This document shows positions 1-8,035 of a stretch of 64,000 bases of DNA, in pieces. The stretch spans positions 62,001 through 126,000 of the forward strand of contig NZ_BOSL01000009.1 of the NCBI RefSeq assembly GCF_018403325.1. Reading direction: 5' to 3'. The position numbers and the translations under genes are program-made. Numbering within the stretch: position 1 is the first letter of the stretch; each line of letters starts with the position of its first letter. The notes beneath the pieces are model-generated. The model ran no database searches. It had not been told where the DNA came from and saw only the letters and a list, made by a program, of their open reading frames with translations. The DNA comes from Paenibacillus vini. GTDB taxonomy: Bacteria > Bacillota > Bacilli > Paenibacillales > Paenibacillaceae.

Positions 1-564
1 GACGCCGACAATGTCTCCCCCGGTCGTATCTTCCAGTCGTCTGACGGAGGAATAAGGGTCGTTGCCCTGGAAACCGAAGAAGGCTTTGCGGTCAGACGTT
101 CCGCGAGTGTTGTCGACCGTGATTTCCGCCAGTATGGCGGGCATCAGCGCGAAAGCCAATTCCTTATCGTCCGCGGAAGCCGGATCGGGAACGCTGCCGA
201 AAGGCGAGTACAACCGGAAGGTCAAATCATCGGCCTGCCATTCGTCCGTGGCCGCGCCGAACCGGCGTGAAATGGACTCGCGGGGAAAAGGGAGGATCAA
301 AGCGTCGTCTTGATTGCTGCCGTTATCATCGGCATCGTCGTGTTCCGAGGTATAACGGTCACGTTCGTCCTGGCCTTCCCCATAAAAAGGCAGGGCCCGA
401 TACCGCTGCTGCCCCTCCTCCTGAAGCCCGATATATATATTCTGGTTTGGCGGGCTGCCAAGCTCCAGATCAAAACCTCCGCTCTTGCCCGGATAACCCA
501 GCGTAAAGCTGGCAAAGGCTCCAACCGGGGAGTGGTGGGCGTTGAAAAAATTATTTTTACCCAT
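1..564 (-). CDS. Glycoside hydrolase family 52 beta-xylosidase (5' part, cut by window edge)
   Basis: The minus strand from 564 encodes 188 residues open to the window edge. The N-terminus NNFFNAHHSPVGAFASFTLG, followed by GKSGGFDLELGSPPNQN and later FFGFQGNDPYSSVRR, matches what I know of GH52 beta-xylosidases such as Geobacillus XynB2 (about 700 residues), so roughly a quarter of the gene is present. GH52 enzymes release xylose from xylo-oligosaccharides with retention of configuration. The catalytic Glu and Asp lie further downstream, outside the window. There is no signal peptide, so the enzyme is expected in the cytoplasm. AGGAGG lies 8 bases before the ATG. It is divergent from an AraC regulator, which probably controls it. 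The family assignment is secure; activity cannot be judged from the fragment. Confidence 0.93.
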   Translation of the reverse strand, partial: MGKNNFFNAHHSPVGAFASFTLGYPGKSGGFDLELGSPPNQNIYIGLQEEGQQRYRALPFYGEGQDERDRYTSEHDDADDNGSNQDDALILPFPRESISRRFGAATDEWQADDLTFRLYSPFGSVPDPASADDKELAFALMPAILAEITVDNTRGTSDRKAFFGFQGNDPYSSVRRLEDTTGGDIVGV

Positions 565-603
565 CTTGATTACCTCCTGTTCTAAATGTAAGCGTTATGA
601 TAA

Positions 604-618
604 CTTGATTATATCAAG
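604..618. promoter_or_regulatory. Inverted repeat in the GH52/AraC divergent promoter region
   Basis: CTTGAT-TAT-ATCAAG is a perfect 6-bp inverted repeat with a 3-bp centre in the 145-bp gap between the two divergent genes. Position and symmetry suggest an operator, possibly for the neighbouring AraC protein. AraC sites are more often direct repeats, so the bound factor is uncertain. Confidence 0.35.
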
Positions 619-709
619 GGTAATTATGAAGTCCTATGTCCAAAGCGTTTATCAATTTATCCAAATCGTTCAGATTAATTAATTTATCGGATACAGGAGG
701 GGCGGGATT

Positions 710-1627
710 ATGAATATTTCGGAGGAACATCACATTGCTGAATTTATGCTGCCGGACATGGATTCCACCTTTCGGATTTTTGCGGCTCATTTGCGCACCG
801 TGACACAGGATTGGTCTTATCCGCGTCATACCCATCCGCTGTTTGAAGTGAATTTACTTCTGTCGGGCAGACAGGAAATGATCGTAAACGGACAGCGTTT
901 CGTACAGGAACCTGGCGATCTTATGCTTCTGCGGCCGGAGGATGTGCATGAGAGCCGTGCGGCGAGTTCCGAGAGGATGACCTATTATTGCCTGCATTTT
1001 AATGTGGATGATCGCGTGCTTCGCGAAATGCTCTGTCAGGGAGGAAGATTTCACTTCGAGGAAAACAGTCCGCTGGTCAAAACGATTCGGCCCAGCCTGG
1101 ATAAATTAATACAGCTTACCTCCGGCGAAGGCACGGTGAAGCTCTCCAATAGAATGCGAGCGCTGTCCGCCGTATTTGAATTGTTTGCGGGCCTTGGCGA
1201 AACGCTTGTTGAACAGAATCGGGTGGAAACTCCTAACGGCAGGATGGCGCGGATCGCTGCCGAGATAGCGGCGGGACTGGAGAAAAGCGTGGAAGCGCCG
1301 GAATCGGAGTGGCATACCGATGCCGATGTCGATGGGGAAGAACCTTCCGACCCCTCGCGGGAAACCGTGGCGGCCGTGACCGAAGGCTTGGGATACAGCG
1401 CTTCTTCCTGCAACCGGATGTTTCATCGGGTGTACGGCATGTCCCCGCGCCAATATTTATCCGCGCTGAAGCTCAAAAAGGCCAAGCTGCTGCTGATGGA
1501 ATCGGCGCTCTCGGTGGAGGCCGTCTCCGCGCGGCTAGGATACAAGGATATCGCTCATTTCAGCCGCCAATTCAAACGCTGGACCGGGGAGCCGCCGGGC
1601 AAGTTCCGTGCCAGATTCCATATTTGA
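710..1627 (+). CDS. AraC-family transcriptional regulator with N-terminal cupin
   Basis: This is a 305-residue protein. Residues about 25-110 look like an AraC-type cupin sensor domain (HTHPLFEVNLLLSGRQEM, then the EPGDLMLLRPEDVH beta-strand pattern). Residues about 205-303 carry the double helix-turn-helix, with SPRQYLSALKLKKAKLLL and ARLGYKDIAHFSRQFKRWTG as the two signature halves. AraC regulators with a cupin usually bind a sugar and activate nearby catabolic genes. It is divergent from the GH52 beta-xylosidase and upstream of an SGNH esterase in the same direction, so xylo-oligosaccharide-responsive control is the natural inference. ACAGGAGG precedes the ATG at good spacing. The 70 bp to the next gene contain no obvious terminator, so the esterase may be co-transcribed. 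Confidence 0.9.
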   Translation: MNISEEHHIAEFMLPDMDSTFRIFAAHLRTVTQDWSYPRHTHPLFEVNLLLSGRQEMIVNGQRFVQEPGDLMLLRPEDVHESRAASSERMTYYCLHFNVDDRVLREMLCQGGRFHFEENSPLVKTIRPSLDKLIQLTSGEGTVKLSNRMRALSAVFELFAGLGETLVEQNRVETPNGRMARIAAEIAAGLEKSVEAPESEWHTDADVDGEEPSDPSRETVAAVTEGLGYSASSCNRMFHRVYGMSPRQYLSALKLKKAKLLLMESALSVEAVSARLGYKDIAHFSRQFKRWTGEPPGKFRARFHI

Positions 1628-1696
1628 TAGTCGCGGAAAACGAAGTGAAGTAAAATGAAATTCAACTGATTTAATAATTTTGGAGGCGTTGACTAT

Positions 1697-2608
1697 ATGA
1701 TGCATACACCCGATGACCAATTGAAGGTCCCGGAAAGAAAACGAATTGTATTTTTAGGCGACAGCATTACGGAAAACGGAGCTTACATCCGTTATCTTGA
1801 CGCCTATTTTCTCAAGTATTTTCCTCGTCACAGCCTGGAATTGATCAACCTGGGCGTCAGCAGTGAAACGGTGGCCGGCACGCATGAACCGAGTCACCCG
1901 TTTCCGCGTCCATGCTTGCATGAACGGCTGGAACGGGCGCTCGAGGAGAGTAAGCCGGATTGGGTGTTTCTGTGCTACGGGATGAACGACGGGATTTATC
2001 ATTCGTTTTCGGAGGAGCGTTTCGCGCTATTCCGGAACGGAATGAAGAAGGCGGTCGAGCGGATCGGACAGACGGGGGCCAGGGTGATTTTGATGACTCC
2101 GCCGCCGTATGACGTGCTGTCGATCAACGGAGAGGCGCAGCCGGACGGATTGCAGGAGTATGCTTTTGAAACGCCTTACAGGGATTATAACGGTGTGCTT
2201 GGAAAGTATGCGAACTGGGTGACGGAATACGGAGCGGAGCAAGGCTATACCGTGGTGAATCTCCGGGAGCCGATGATGTCCTTTATCGCCGGACGGAGAG
2301 AAGCGAATCCGGCATACAAGTACAACGACGGAGTCCATCCGGAAGATGACGGCCACTGGGTAATGGCCCGCGCGATTCTTAGCGACGTCTTCGGTATTGA
2401 GCCCGAGCGTACGCCGGAATGGGCCAAGAGTATGGACGGAGATTTTATCCGTGCCGTATCCCGCCGCAGGGATGTGCTGAATGCGGCATGGCGCGAGCAT
2501 GTGGGCCACAGCAATCCGGATAAATTCGAGGCGTTGCCGTTGGCGGACGCCTTAAGGCTGGCGGATTCCATCCTTGAAGACATCCGTATGGCAGCGGAGC
2601 AAGCCTAA
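1697..2608 (+). CDS. SGNH/GDSL hydrolase, possible acetylxylan or carbohydrate esterase
   Basis: This is a 303-residue cytoplasmic SGNH hydrolase. Block I is IVFLGDSIT with nucleophile Ser23, the block III Asn is in CYGMND, and the catalytic Asp211-x-x-His214 is in GVHPEDDGH. SGNH enzymes of this size near xylan genes are often deacetylases of xylo-oligosaccharides. The position next to GH52 and AraC supports that role, but the substrate cannot be read from sequence. It has about 80 residues beyond the catalytic His, longer than minimal family members. Two adjacent ATGs (1697 and 1700) follow GGAGG, and either could start. A strong hairpin terminator follows the stop, closing the unit. Confidence 0.82.
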   Translation: MMHTPDDQLKVPERKRIVFLGDSITENGAYIRYLDAYFLKYFPRHSLELINLGVSSETVAGTHEPSHPFPRPCLHERLERALEESKPDWVFLCYGMNDGIYHSFSEERFALFRNGMKKAVERIGQTGARVILMTPPPYDVLSINGEAQPDGLQEYAFETPYRDYNGVLGKYANWVTEYGAEQGYTVVNLREPMMSFIAGRREANPAYKYNDGVHPEDDGHWVMARAILSDVFGIEPERTPEWAKSMDGDFIRAVSRRRDVLNAAWREHVGHSNPDKFEALPLADALRLADSILEDIRMAAEQA

Positions 2609-2613
2609 ATACC

Positions 2614-2654
2614 GAGGATTGACTTGAATGTAATTTCAAGCAATCCTCTTTTTT
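2614..2654 (+). terminator. Rho-independent terminator after the SGNH esterase
   Basis: GAGGATTG and CTTGAA on the left pair with TTCAAG and CAATCCTC on the right (one bulged A, loop about 6 nt), followed directly by a run of T. It is a long, stable hairpin 5 bp after the stop codon. Confidence 0.9.
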
Positions 2655-2740
2655 ACATAAGTCCTTGATAAAAAGGAAGTTCCGATAACATTCCCCCGGT
2701 ACACTCAAGGTTAAAATCATACGAATATGGGGGAATGGTT

Positions 2741-5700
2741 TTGAAATCGAAGACGGTTAGCTTGATTTCGCTGCTGCTGGCTGCGGAAATGATTCTGGGA
2801 TCACTGGTACCGGGTATCGTTCGGGCCGAGGCGATACTGCCGGCAGCTTCAGAAGCGGGACCCGGAGTGATTTCCGGTGATATGGAGACTTCTGCGTTTG
2901 CTCTTGTAGATACCGATGCGGATGCGGCTGCCGAATCAGGCAATGAAGGACAGGCAACCCAGGATTTCGGATTATCCGACGTTGCATTGCCTGCTGCTCA
3001 GGCAGCGAAATTCTATAGCGTCACCCTGGACGTTTATGGAGGACAGGCTCCATACAGTTATGAGGCGGAAGGGCTTCCGACAGGCCTGATTTTGGGAGCG
3101 GCCGAAGGCAAGCTGGAGGGAACACCTGAGCCGGGAACGGAAGGAACTTATCCGGTTACGGTTAAAGTTACGGACGCTTCCCTTCCCGCCCGCAGCTTCA
3201 GCAGCACGCTGGTGCTGGAAGTGAAGCCGGAGGAGACCGGAAGCGTCCTTCAGCCGGCTATCGATACTTTGCAAATCAGCAAGATCGCCGGATATGCTGT
3301 CGGAACTACGAATAAAGACGGCGGAGTAGCCGAAATTGTGAGATTCAACCGGGATAACGGAAAGTTTTATCTGGTGAACGGATCCACGACCCCGCCATCC
3401 ATCGATATCGTTCCGCTTACGGGGGACGGCACGCTCACAAAGGAGACAAGTATTGACGTCAAGGCGCTCGCTGAAACCGGAGGCTTTCAGTTTGGAGACC
3501 TGACCAGTCTGGACATCAATTCCGCGACAGGGACAATTGCTGCGGCGGTGCAGGAAGCCGCGTATGACAAGAACGGGAGAATTCTGCTGCTCGACTATGA
3601 CGGGAATTTCTTGCAGTCCTATGAAGCCGGGGTTCAGCCCGATATGGTGAAATATACGTCAGACGGCCGGTATATTTTGACGGCGGATGAAGGGGAACCG
3701 CGCGAAGAGGGTGTAGACCCCGAAGGCAGCGTGACGATCGTCGATACGCAAGAGGGTAAGGTTACCCGTGTTAAATTTGATGATCCAAGCGTGATTGAAG
3801 ATCTCGTACACATTCGCGGCACATCGGATGCGAAAGGGAAGATTACCGGAAGCGGAGATAAGGCCGACGCTGTGCATGATCTTGAGCCGGAATATATCGC
3901 TCTTTCCGCCGATGAGTTGACGGCTTATGTGTCGCTTCAGGAGAACAATGCAGTGGCGATTATCGACATCCCCTCCGGTAAAGTGGTCGGTGTTCACGGA
4001 CTAGGGTACAAGGACCTGAATGATCCGCGAAATGCGCTCGATCTGGTGAACGACGGAGCGATCAAGCTTGAAAATGTGCCTTTCTATGGCATGTATATGC
4101 CTGACGGGATCGCTTCTTACACGGCGAGTGGACAGACTTATCTGTTGACCGCCAATGAAGGAGACGTTACCGAATGGCCAGGCCGTGAGAACGGCAGCAA
4201 AATTTCGAAGCTGGTCGACTTGAATCCGAATTCGGAGGCGGCACTCTTTTTACAGGGAAAAGAGGCTGTCTATGGCAAGACCGAAGTCGCCGGGGATATG
4301 GGAAATGACGGGGTTTATCTCTACGGCGGACGTTCGTTCTCCGTTTGGAATGCGGGTGATCTGACCCAGGTTTATGATAGCGGAAACGACTTTGAACGAA
4401 TTACCGGGGAGCGCTTGCCGGACTATTTCAATGTCAGCAACAGCAAGGTGGAGAAGGACGACCGCAGTGCCAAAAAAGGGCCTGAACCGGAATACGTTGC
4501 CGTCGGGGAGGTCGGAAGCAAAGTCTTTGCGTTTATCGGACTGGAGCGGATCGGCGGGGTGATGACTTATGAAATTACCGATCCGGAACATCCGGTATTC
4601 GTGAATTATACCAACACGCGCGATTTTGCCGCCGGCCTGAACACGGATTCGGGTCCTGAAGGACTGGAATTCATTCCGGCTTCCGACAGCCCGACGGGCC
4701 GTCCGCTTCTGCTTGTAGCCAATGAGGTTGGCGGAACGGTAGCCGTTCTGGAACTGAAAGTTACGAAGGTTTCGCTCGATAAGACGGCTTTGTCGCTGAC
4801 GGTCGGCGGTCCCGCAGGCAAGCTGAATGCTTCGGCGGAAACCGGTGACGGTGCCGGTGCGGAGGTTCGGTGGAGCTCGGCGGACCCGCAAGTGGCTGAA
4901 GTTGATAACGAAGGAAACGTAATGCCAAAGGCGGCAGGGCAAACCGTGGTCACAGCGCGGAGCGAAGATGGTTATGGAATGGCGGAAGCCGTCGTTACGG
5001 TAAGTGAAGCTGACGCGGATACATGGAAGCTGACAGTGATGCATACCAACGATACGCATGCTCATTTGGCCGAGGTGGCACGGCGTGCGACGCTGGTGAA
5101 GCAGATTCGCGGCGAAGGGGGCAACAGCCTGTTGCTGGATGCCGGGGATGTTTTCTCGGGGGATCTTTATTTTACGAAGTGGCAAGGGTCCGCAGATTTG
5201 ACCTTTATGAACTATTTGCAATATGACGCCATGACGTTCGGAAATCATGAGTTTGACAAAGGAACCGGGGTGCTGGCCGAATTTGTGAAAAATGCACATT
5301 TTCCGCTGGTCAGCTCAAACATTGATTTCAGCAAGGATAAGAATATAGCGCCGCTGCTTAAAGAACCTGTCTCGTTCGGCGCCGGTAAGGATGGATCGGG
5401 TGTCAAATCGGGGGTATATCCGTATGTCGTTCTGGAGGTTGACGGGCATCGTGTCGGTGTGTTCGGCATGACGACCGAGGATACCAAAGAAACGTCCAGT
5501 CCCGGAAAAGACGTAGTGTTCCGCAACGCCGAAATTGCGGCGGAAGAGACGGTTCGGGCTATGGAAAAGGAAGGAATCAACATCATCATCGGACTATCGC
5601 ACTTGGGATATGCGCGGGACAAGGGATTGGCCAAAAACGTAGAAGGCATTGACCTGATTGTCGGCGGCCACACGCATACGAAGCTGGATACTCCGGACGT

Positions 5701-7915
5701 AGTCATCGATGAAGTTCATCAGACGCCTACACTGGTTGTTCAAGCGAACGAGTGGGGGAAATTCCTCGGTCGCGTCGACCTGGTATTCGATAGTCAAGGC
5801 AACGTATTGACGGGCCCGGGGCAAACGGGGGGCGGTTTGATTACCGTTGACAGTAAAGTAGAAGAAGATTCCATAGTCAAGGAAATGCTGGCCCCATACA
5901 ATGCGGAGCTGGAGGAATTGAAGAAGCAGGTTGTGGGGGTCGCGGCTGCCGTTCTGGACGGGGAACGCGCTCAGGCTCGGTCGAAGGAAACGAACCTCGG
6001 CAACCTGATTGCTGACGGAATGTTGGCCAAGGCGAAAGCGTTGAAGGATGCGGATATCGCTCTGATGAACGGCGGAGGAATCCGCGCTTCGATCGATCAA
6101 GGGGATATTACGATGGGCGAGCTGCGGACGGTCATGCCGTTCGGTAATACGCTGTATGTGCTGGATGTGACCGGGCAACAGCTCAAAGACGGCCTGGAGA
6201 ACGGGATCAGCGGCGCCAAGTCGGCCGATCTTCCGGGGAAATTCCCGCAAATCGCAGGCATGAAGTTTAAGTGGGATCCGGCTCAGCCTGCCGGGGCGAA
6301 GGTGTTCGATGTACAAATCAAACAGGGACAGGGATTCGTGCCGCTGGATTTGAAAGCAACCTACCGGCTGGCTACCAACAGTTTTGTAGCTAACGGGGGT
6401 GACGGATATACTTCCTTTGCACAGGCGATCGAGCAAGGTGCTTATCATGAGGATCTCGGGTACCCCGACTACGAAATATTTATGGAATATGTGGCAGCAC
6501 TGGGCGGTACGGTCACGCCGAAAGTGGAAGGCAGGATCATCGAGCAGGCAAAGCCTGGAGAGGTCGGCGGGAACCCGGGCGGCTCCTCGCCAGGCAGTGG
6601 CAGCGGTACAGGCTCTGTGACATCCCCGGGAGCGGCGTCGCCGTCGGCGGGCCAGGAGCCATCCGGTTCCCAGGAGTCCGTGAGTGCGGCTGAGCTTGCC
6701 GGAGATTCGCTGAAACGTTCGGAGACGGTAAATGCGGCCGGACAAAGCATCACGCGGGTGAGCGTGATGTCGACGGAGATATTACAGTCTGCTCTTGATG
6801 CAGCTTCTTCAAATCCGCAGGGCGAGCTATTGATTTCACTTCCGGAGTTGAAGGGCGGAGTGGAACTCCAACTCCCGCTTCAAACCTTGGCGGCCGGAAT
6901 CAAAAAGGGCAGCCAGGTCGCGCTCGTGATCGAGACTGCTCTGGGGACTTATCGTCTTCCGCTGGGGACGCTTGGACAAAGCTTGAACCGGGGAGGAAAC
7001 CTGTCCATTTCGATCGTTCCGGTAACGGCCTCCTTACAGAAAGAGTTGAATCTTAAAACGGCAGCTTTGGGAGGTTCCGTGATAGATGCTTCGGCCGTTG
7101 ACTTCCGCGTATCCGTCGGTTCGGACGGACAGGAGCAGCAAGTTGTTGATTTAAACATGAATTATATCAGCCGCGTCGTTTTCCTTGAGGGGGCGGGCGC
7201 TAATGTCATCGCGGTGAGATACGACGAGCGTGACGGGAAGCTGTATCCCGCACCGGCCGTAAGCAGAAGCGAGAACGGAAAGGCGCGTTTGGAAATAAAA
7301 TCTCCGGAAAATGGAGTCTTTATGGTCATCGGGTTCCGGAAACAATTTAATGACGCCAACGGACATTGGGCGGAACGCGAAATTGAAGCTATGGCTTCGA
7401 AGCTCATTGTCCAAGGGATTAATGACAGTCATTTTGCGCCTGGACGGGAGATTACGAGAGCTGAGTTCACGGCCCTGCTCGTAAGAAGCTTGGGACTTTC
7501 GCCCAAGGCTTCCGGCAGAGGATTCGGTGATGTTGCGGCAGGCGGCCCTCTATCCGGAGAAATCGGCGCTGCGGTCGCCTCCGGCTTGGTGAACGGTAAA
7601 GGAACGAACGTATTCATGCCGGACGACCGTATCACCCGGGCCGAGATGGCGGTTATGGTTTCGCGGGCTATCCGGCTCCTTGAAACCGGCCGCACGGAAG
7701 CAGCAAACGAGCTGAATGCGTCACAAGCGTTGGCCCGTTATTCCGATAGTGCAGCCATCCCCGACTGGGCGGTTTCCAGTGCCGGATTGCTTACGCAACG
7801 CAGCATCGTGCAAGGGGATGCGGACGGGGAATTCACTCCTTCAGGATTTACAACCCGCGCCGAGGCCACGGTCATCCTGCTAAGAATGATGCAAGCTTTG
7901 GAGTTGGCGGATTAG
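2741..7915 (+). CDS. Giant secreted multidomain 5'-nucleotidase-like protein with three SLH anchors
   Basis: About 1,724 residues. The order seen is: signal peptide (1-30); a putative-Ig-like domain (about 55-165, with YEAEGLPTGLILGAAEGKLE); a choice-of-anchor-I beta-propeller-like region (about 175-670, with repeated LTANEGD and GPEPEYVAVG phrases); a BIG2 domain (about 676-760); a calcineurin-like 5'-nucleotidase catalytic domain (HTNDTHAH near 767, GNHEFD near 833, GGHTHT near 974); a 5'-nucleotidase C-terminal domain (MNGGGIRAS near 1109); a Gly/Ser/Pro linker (about 1270-1310); an unassigned domain; and three SLH repeats (about 1535-1724, motifs ITRAEF, ITRAEM, TTRAEA). SLH domains bind pyruvylated secondary wall polymer, so it should sit on the cell surface and hydrolyse extracellular nucleotides or phosphoesters for phosphate or nucleoside supply. 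The start is likely TTG at 2741, with GGGGGA 6 bases upstream; an in-frame ATG at 2735 is too close to that site. It is a monocistron between terminators. Confidence 0.9.
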   Translation: MKSKTVSLISLLLAAEMILGSLVPGIVRAEAILPAASEAGPGVISGDMETSAFALVDTDADAAAESGNEGQATQDFGLSDVALPAAQAAKFYSVTLDVYGGQAPYSYEAEGLPTGLILGAAEGKLEGTPEPGTEGTYPVTVKVTDASLPARSFSSTLVLEVKPEETGSVLQPAIDTLQISKIAGYAVGTTNKDGGVAEIVRFNRDNGKFYLVNGSTTPPSIDIVPLTGDGTLTKETSIDVKALAETGGFQFGDLTSLDINSATGTIAAAVQEAAYDKNGRILLLDYDGNFLQSYEAGVQPDMVKYTSDGRYILTADEGEPREEGVDPEGSVTIVDTQEGKVTRVKFDDPSVIEDLVHIRGTSDAKGKITGSGDKADAVHDLEPEYIALSADELTAYVSLQENNAVAIIDIPSGKVVGVHGLGYKDLNDPRNALDLVNDGAIKLENVPFYGMYMPDGIASYTASGQTYLLTANEGDVTEWPGRENGSKISKLVDLNPNSEAALFLQGKEAVYGKTEVAGDMGNDGVYLYGGRSFSVWNAGDLTQVYDSGNDFERITGERLPDYFNVSNSKVEKDDRSAKKGPEPEYVAVGEVGSKVFAFIGLERIGGVMTYEITDPEHPVFVNYTNTRDFAAGLNTDSGPEGLEFIPASDSPTGRPLLLVANEVGGTVAVLELKVTKVSLDKTALSLTVGGPAGKLNASAETGDGAGAEVRWSSADPQVAEVDNEGNVMPKAAGQTVVTARSEDGYGMAEAVVTVSEADADTWKLTVMHTNDTHAHLAEVARRATLVKQIRGEGGNSLLLDAGDVFSGDLYFTKWQGSADLTFMNYLQYDAMTFGNHEFDKGTGVLAEFVKNAHFPLVSSNIDFSKDKNIAPLLKEPVSFGAGKDGSGVKSGVYPYVVLEVDGHRVGVFGMTTEDTKETSSPGKDVVFRNAEIAAEETVRAMEKEGINIIIGLSHLGYARDKGLAKNVEGIDLIVGGHTHTKLDTPDVVIDEVHQTPTLVVQANEWGKFLGRVDLVFDSQGNVLTGPGQTGGGLITVDSKVEEDSIVKEMLAPYNAELEELKKQVVGVAAAVLDGERAQARSKETNLGNLIADGMLAKAKALKDADIALMNGGGIRASIDQGDITMGELRTVMPFGNTLYVLDVTGQQLKDGLENGISGAKSADLPGKFPQIAGMKFKWDPAQPAGAKVFDVQIKQGQGFVPLDLKATYRLATNSFVANGGDGYTSFAQAIEQGAYHEDLGYPDYEIFMEYVAALGGTVTPKVEGRIIEQAKPGEVGGNPGGSSPGSGSGTGSVTSPGAASPSAGQEPSGSQESVSAAELAGDSLKRSETVNAAGQSITRVSVMSTEILQSALDAASSNPQGELLISLPELKGGVELQLPLQTLAAGIKKGSQVALVIETALGTYRLPLGTLGQSLNRGGNLSISIVPVTASLQKELNLKTAALGGSVIDASAVDFRVSVGSDGQEQQVVDLNMNYISRVVFLEGAGANVIAVRYDERDGKLYPAPAVSRSENGKARLEIKSPENGVFMVIGFRKQFNDANGHWAEREIEAMASKLIVQGINDSHFAPGREITRAEFTALLVRSLGLSPKASGRGFGDVAAGGPLSGEIGAAVASGLVNGKGTNVFMPDDRITRAEMAVMVSRAIRLLETGRTEAANELNASQALARYSDSAAIPDWAVSSAGLLTQRSIVQGDADGEFTPSGFTTRAEATVILLRMMQALELAD

Positions 7916-7964
7916 GAACTCCGCGTATCAAAGAATTAGAGTAGTCATTAAGTTATAAGAAAAA

Positions 7965-8006
7965 GCGCGAGCGTATGGGTGGTGACTTAACCCATACAAC
8001 TCGCGC
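7965..8006. terminator. Bidirectional terminator between convergent genes
   Basis: GCGCGAG and GTATGGGT pair with ACCCATAC and CTCGCGC around a short loop. A-rich and T-rich flanks lie on both sides, and the hairpin sits between the convergent nucleotidase and GH9 genes, so it can serve both. Confidence 0.85.
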
Positions 8007-8035
8007 TATTTGATTTCTATTTGCTGCTGAAAATT

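Noticed and set aside
4250-5299. Long minus-strand open frame (349 codons) inside the nucleotidase gene
   Set aside because: It is antisense to a clearly coding, domain-rich frame. Its translation is rich in Arg/His/Ile with no domain, and it has no ribosome binding site.
5594-6745. Minus-strand open frame of 383 codons over the 5'-nucleotidase domain
   Set aside because: Codon-bias shadow of the real gene; no recognisable protein features.
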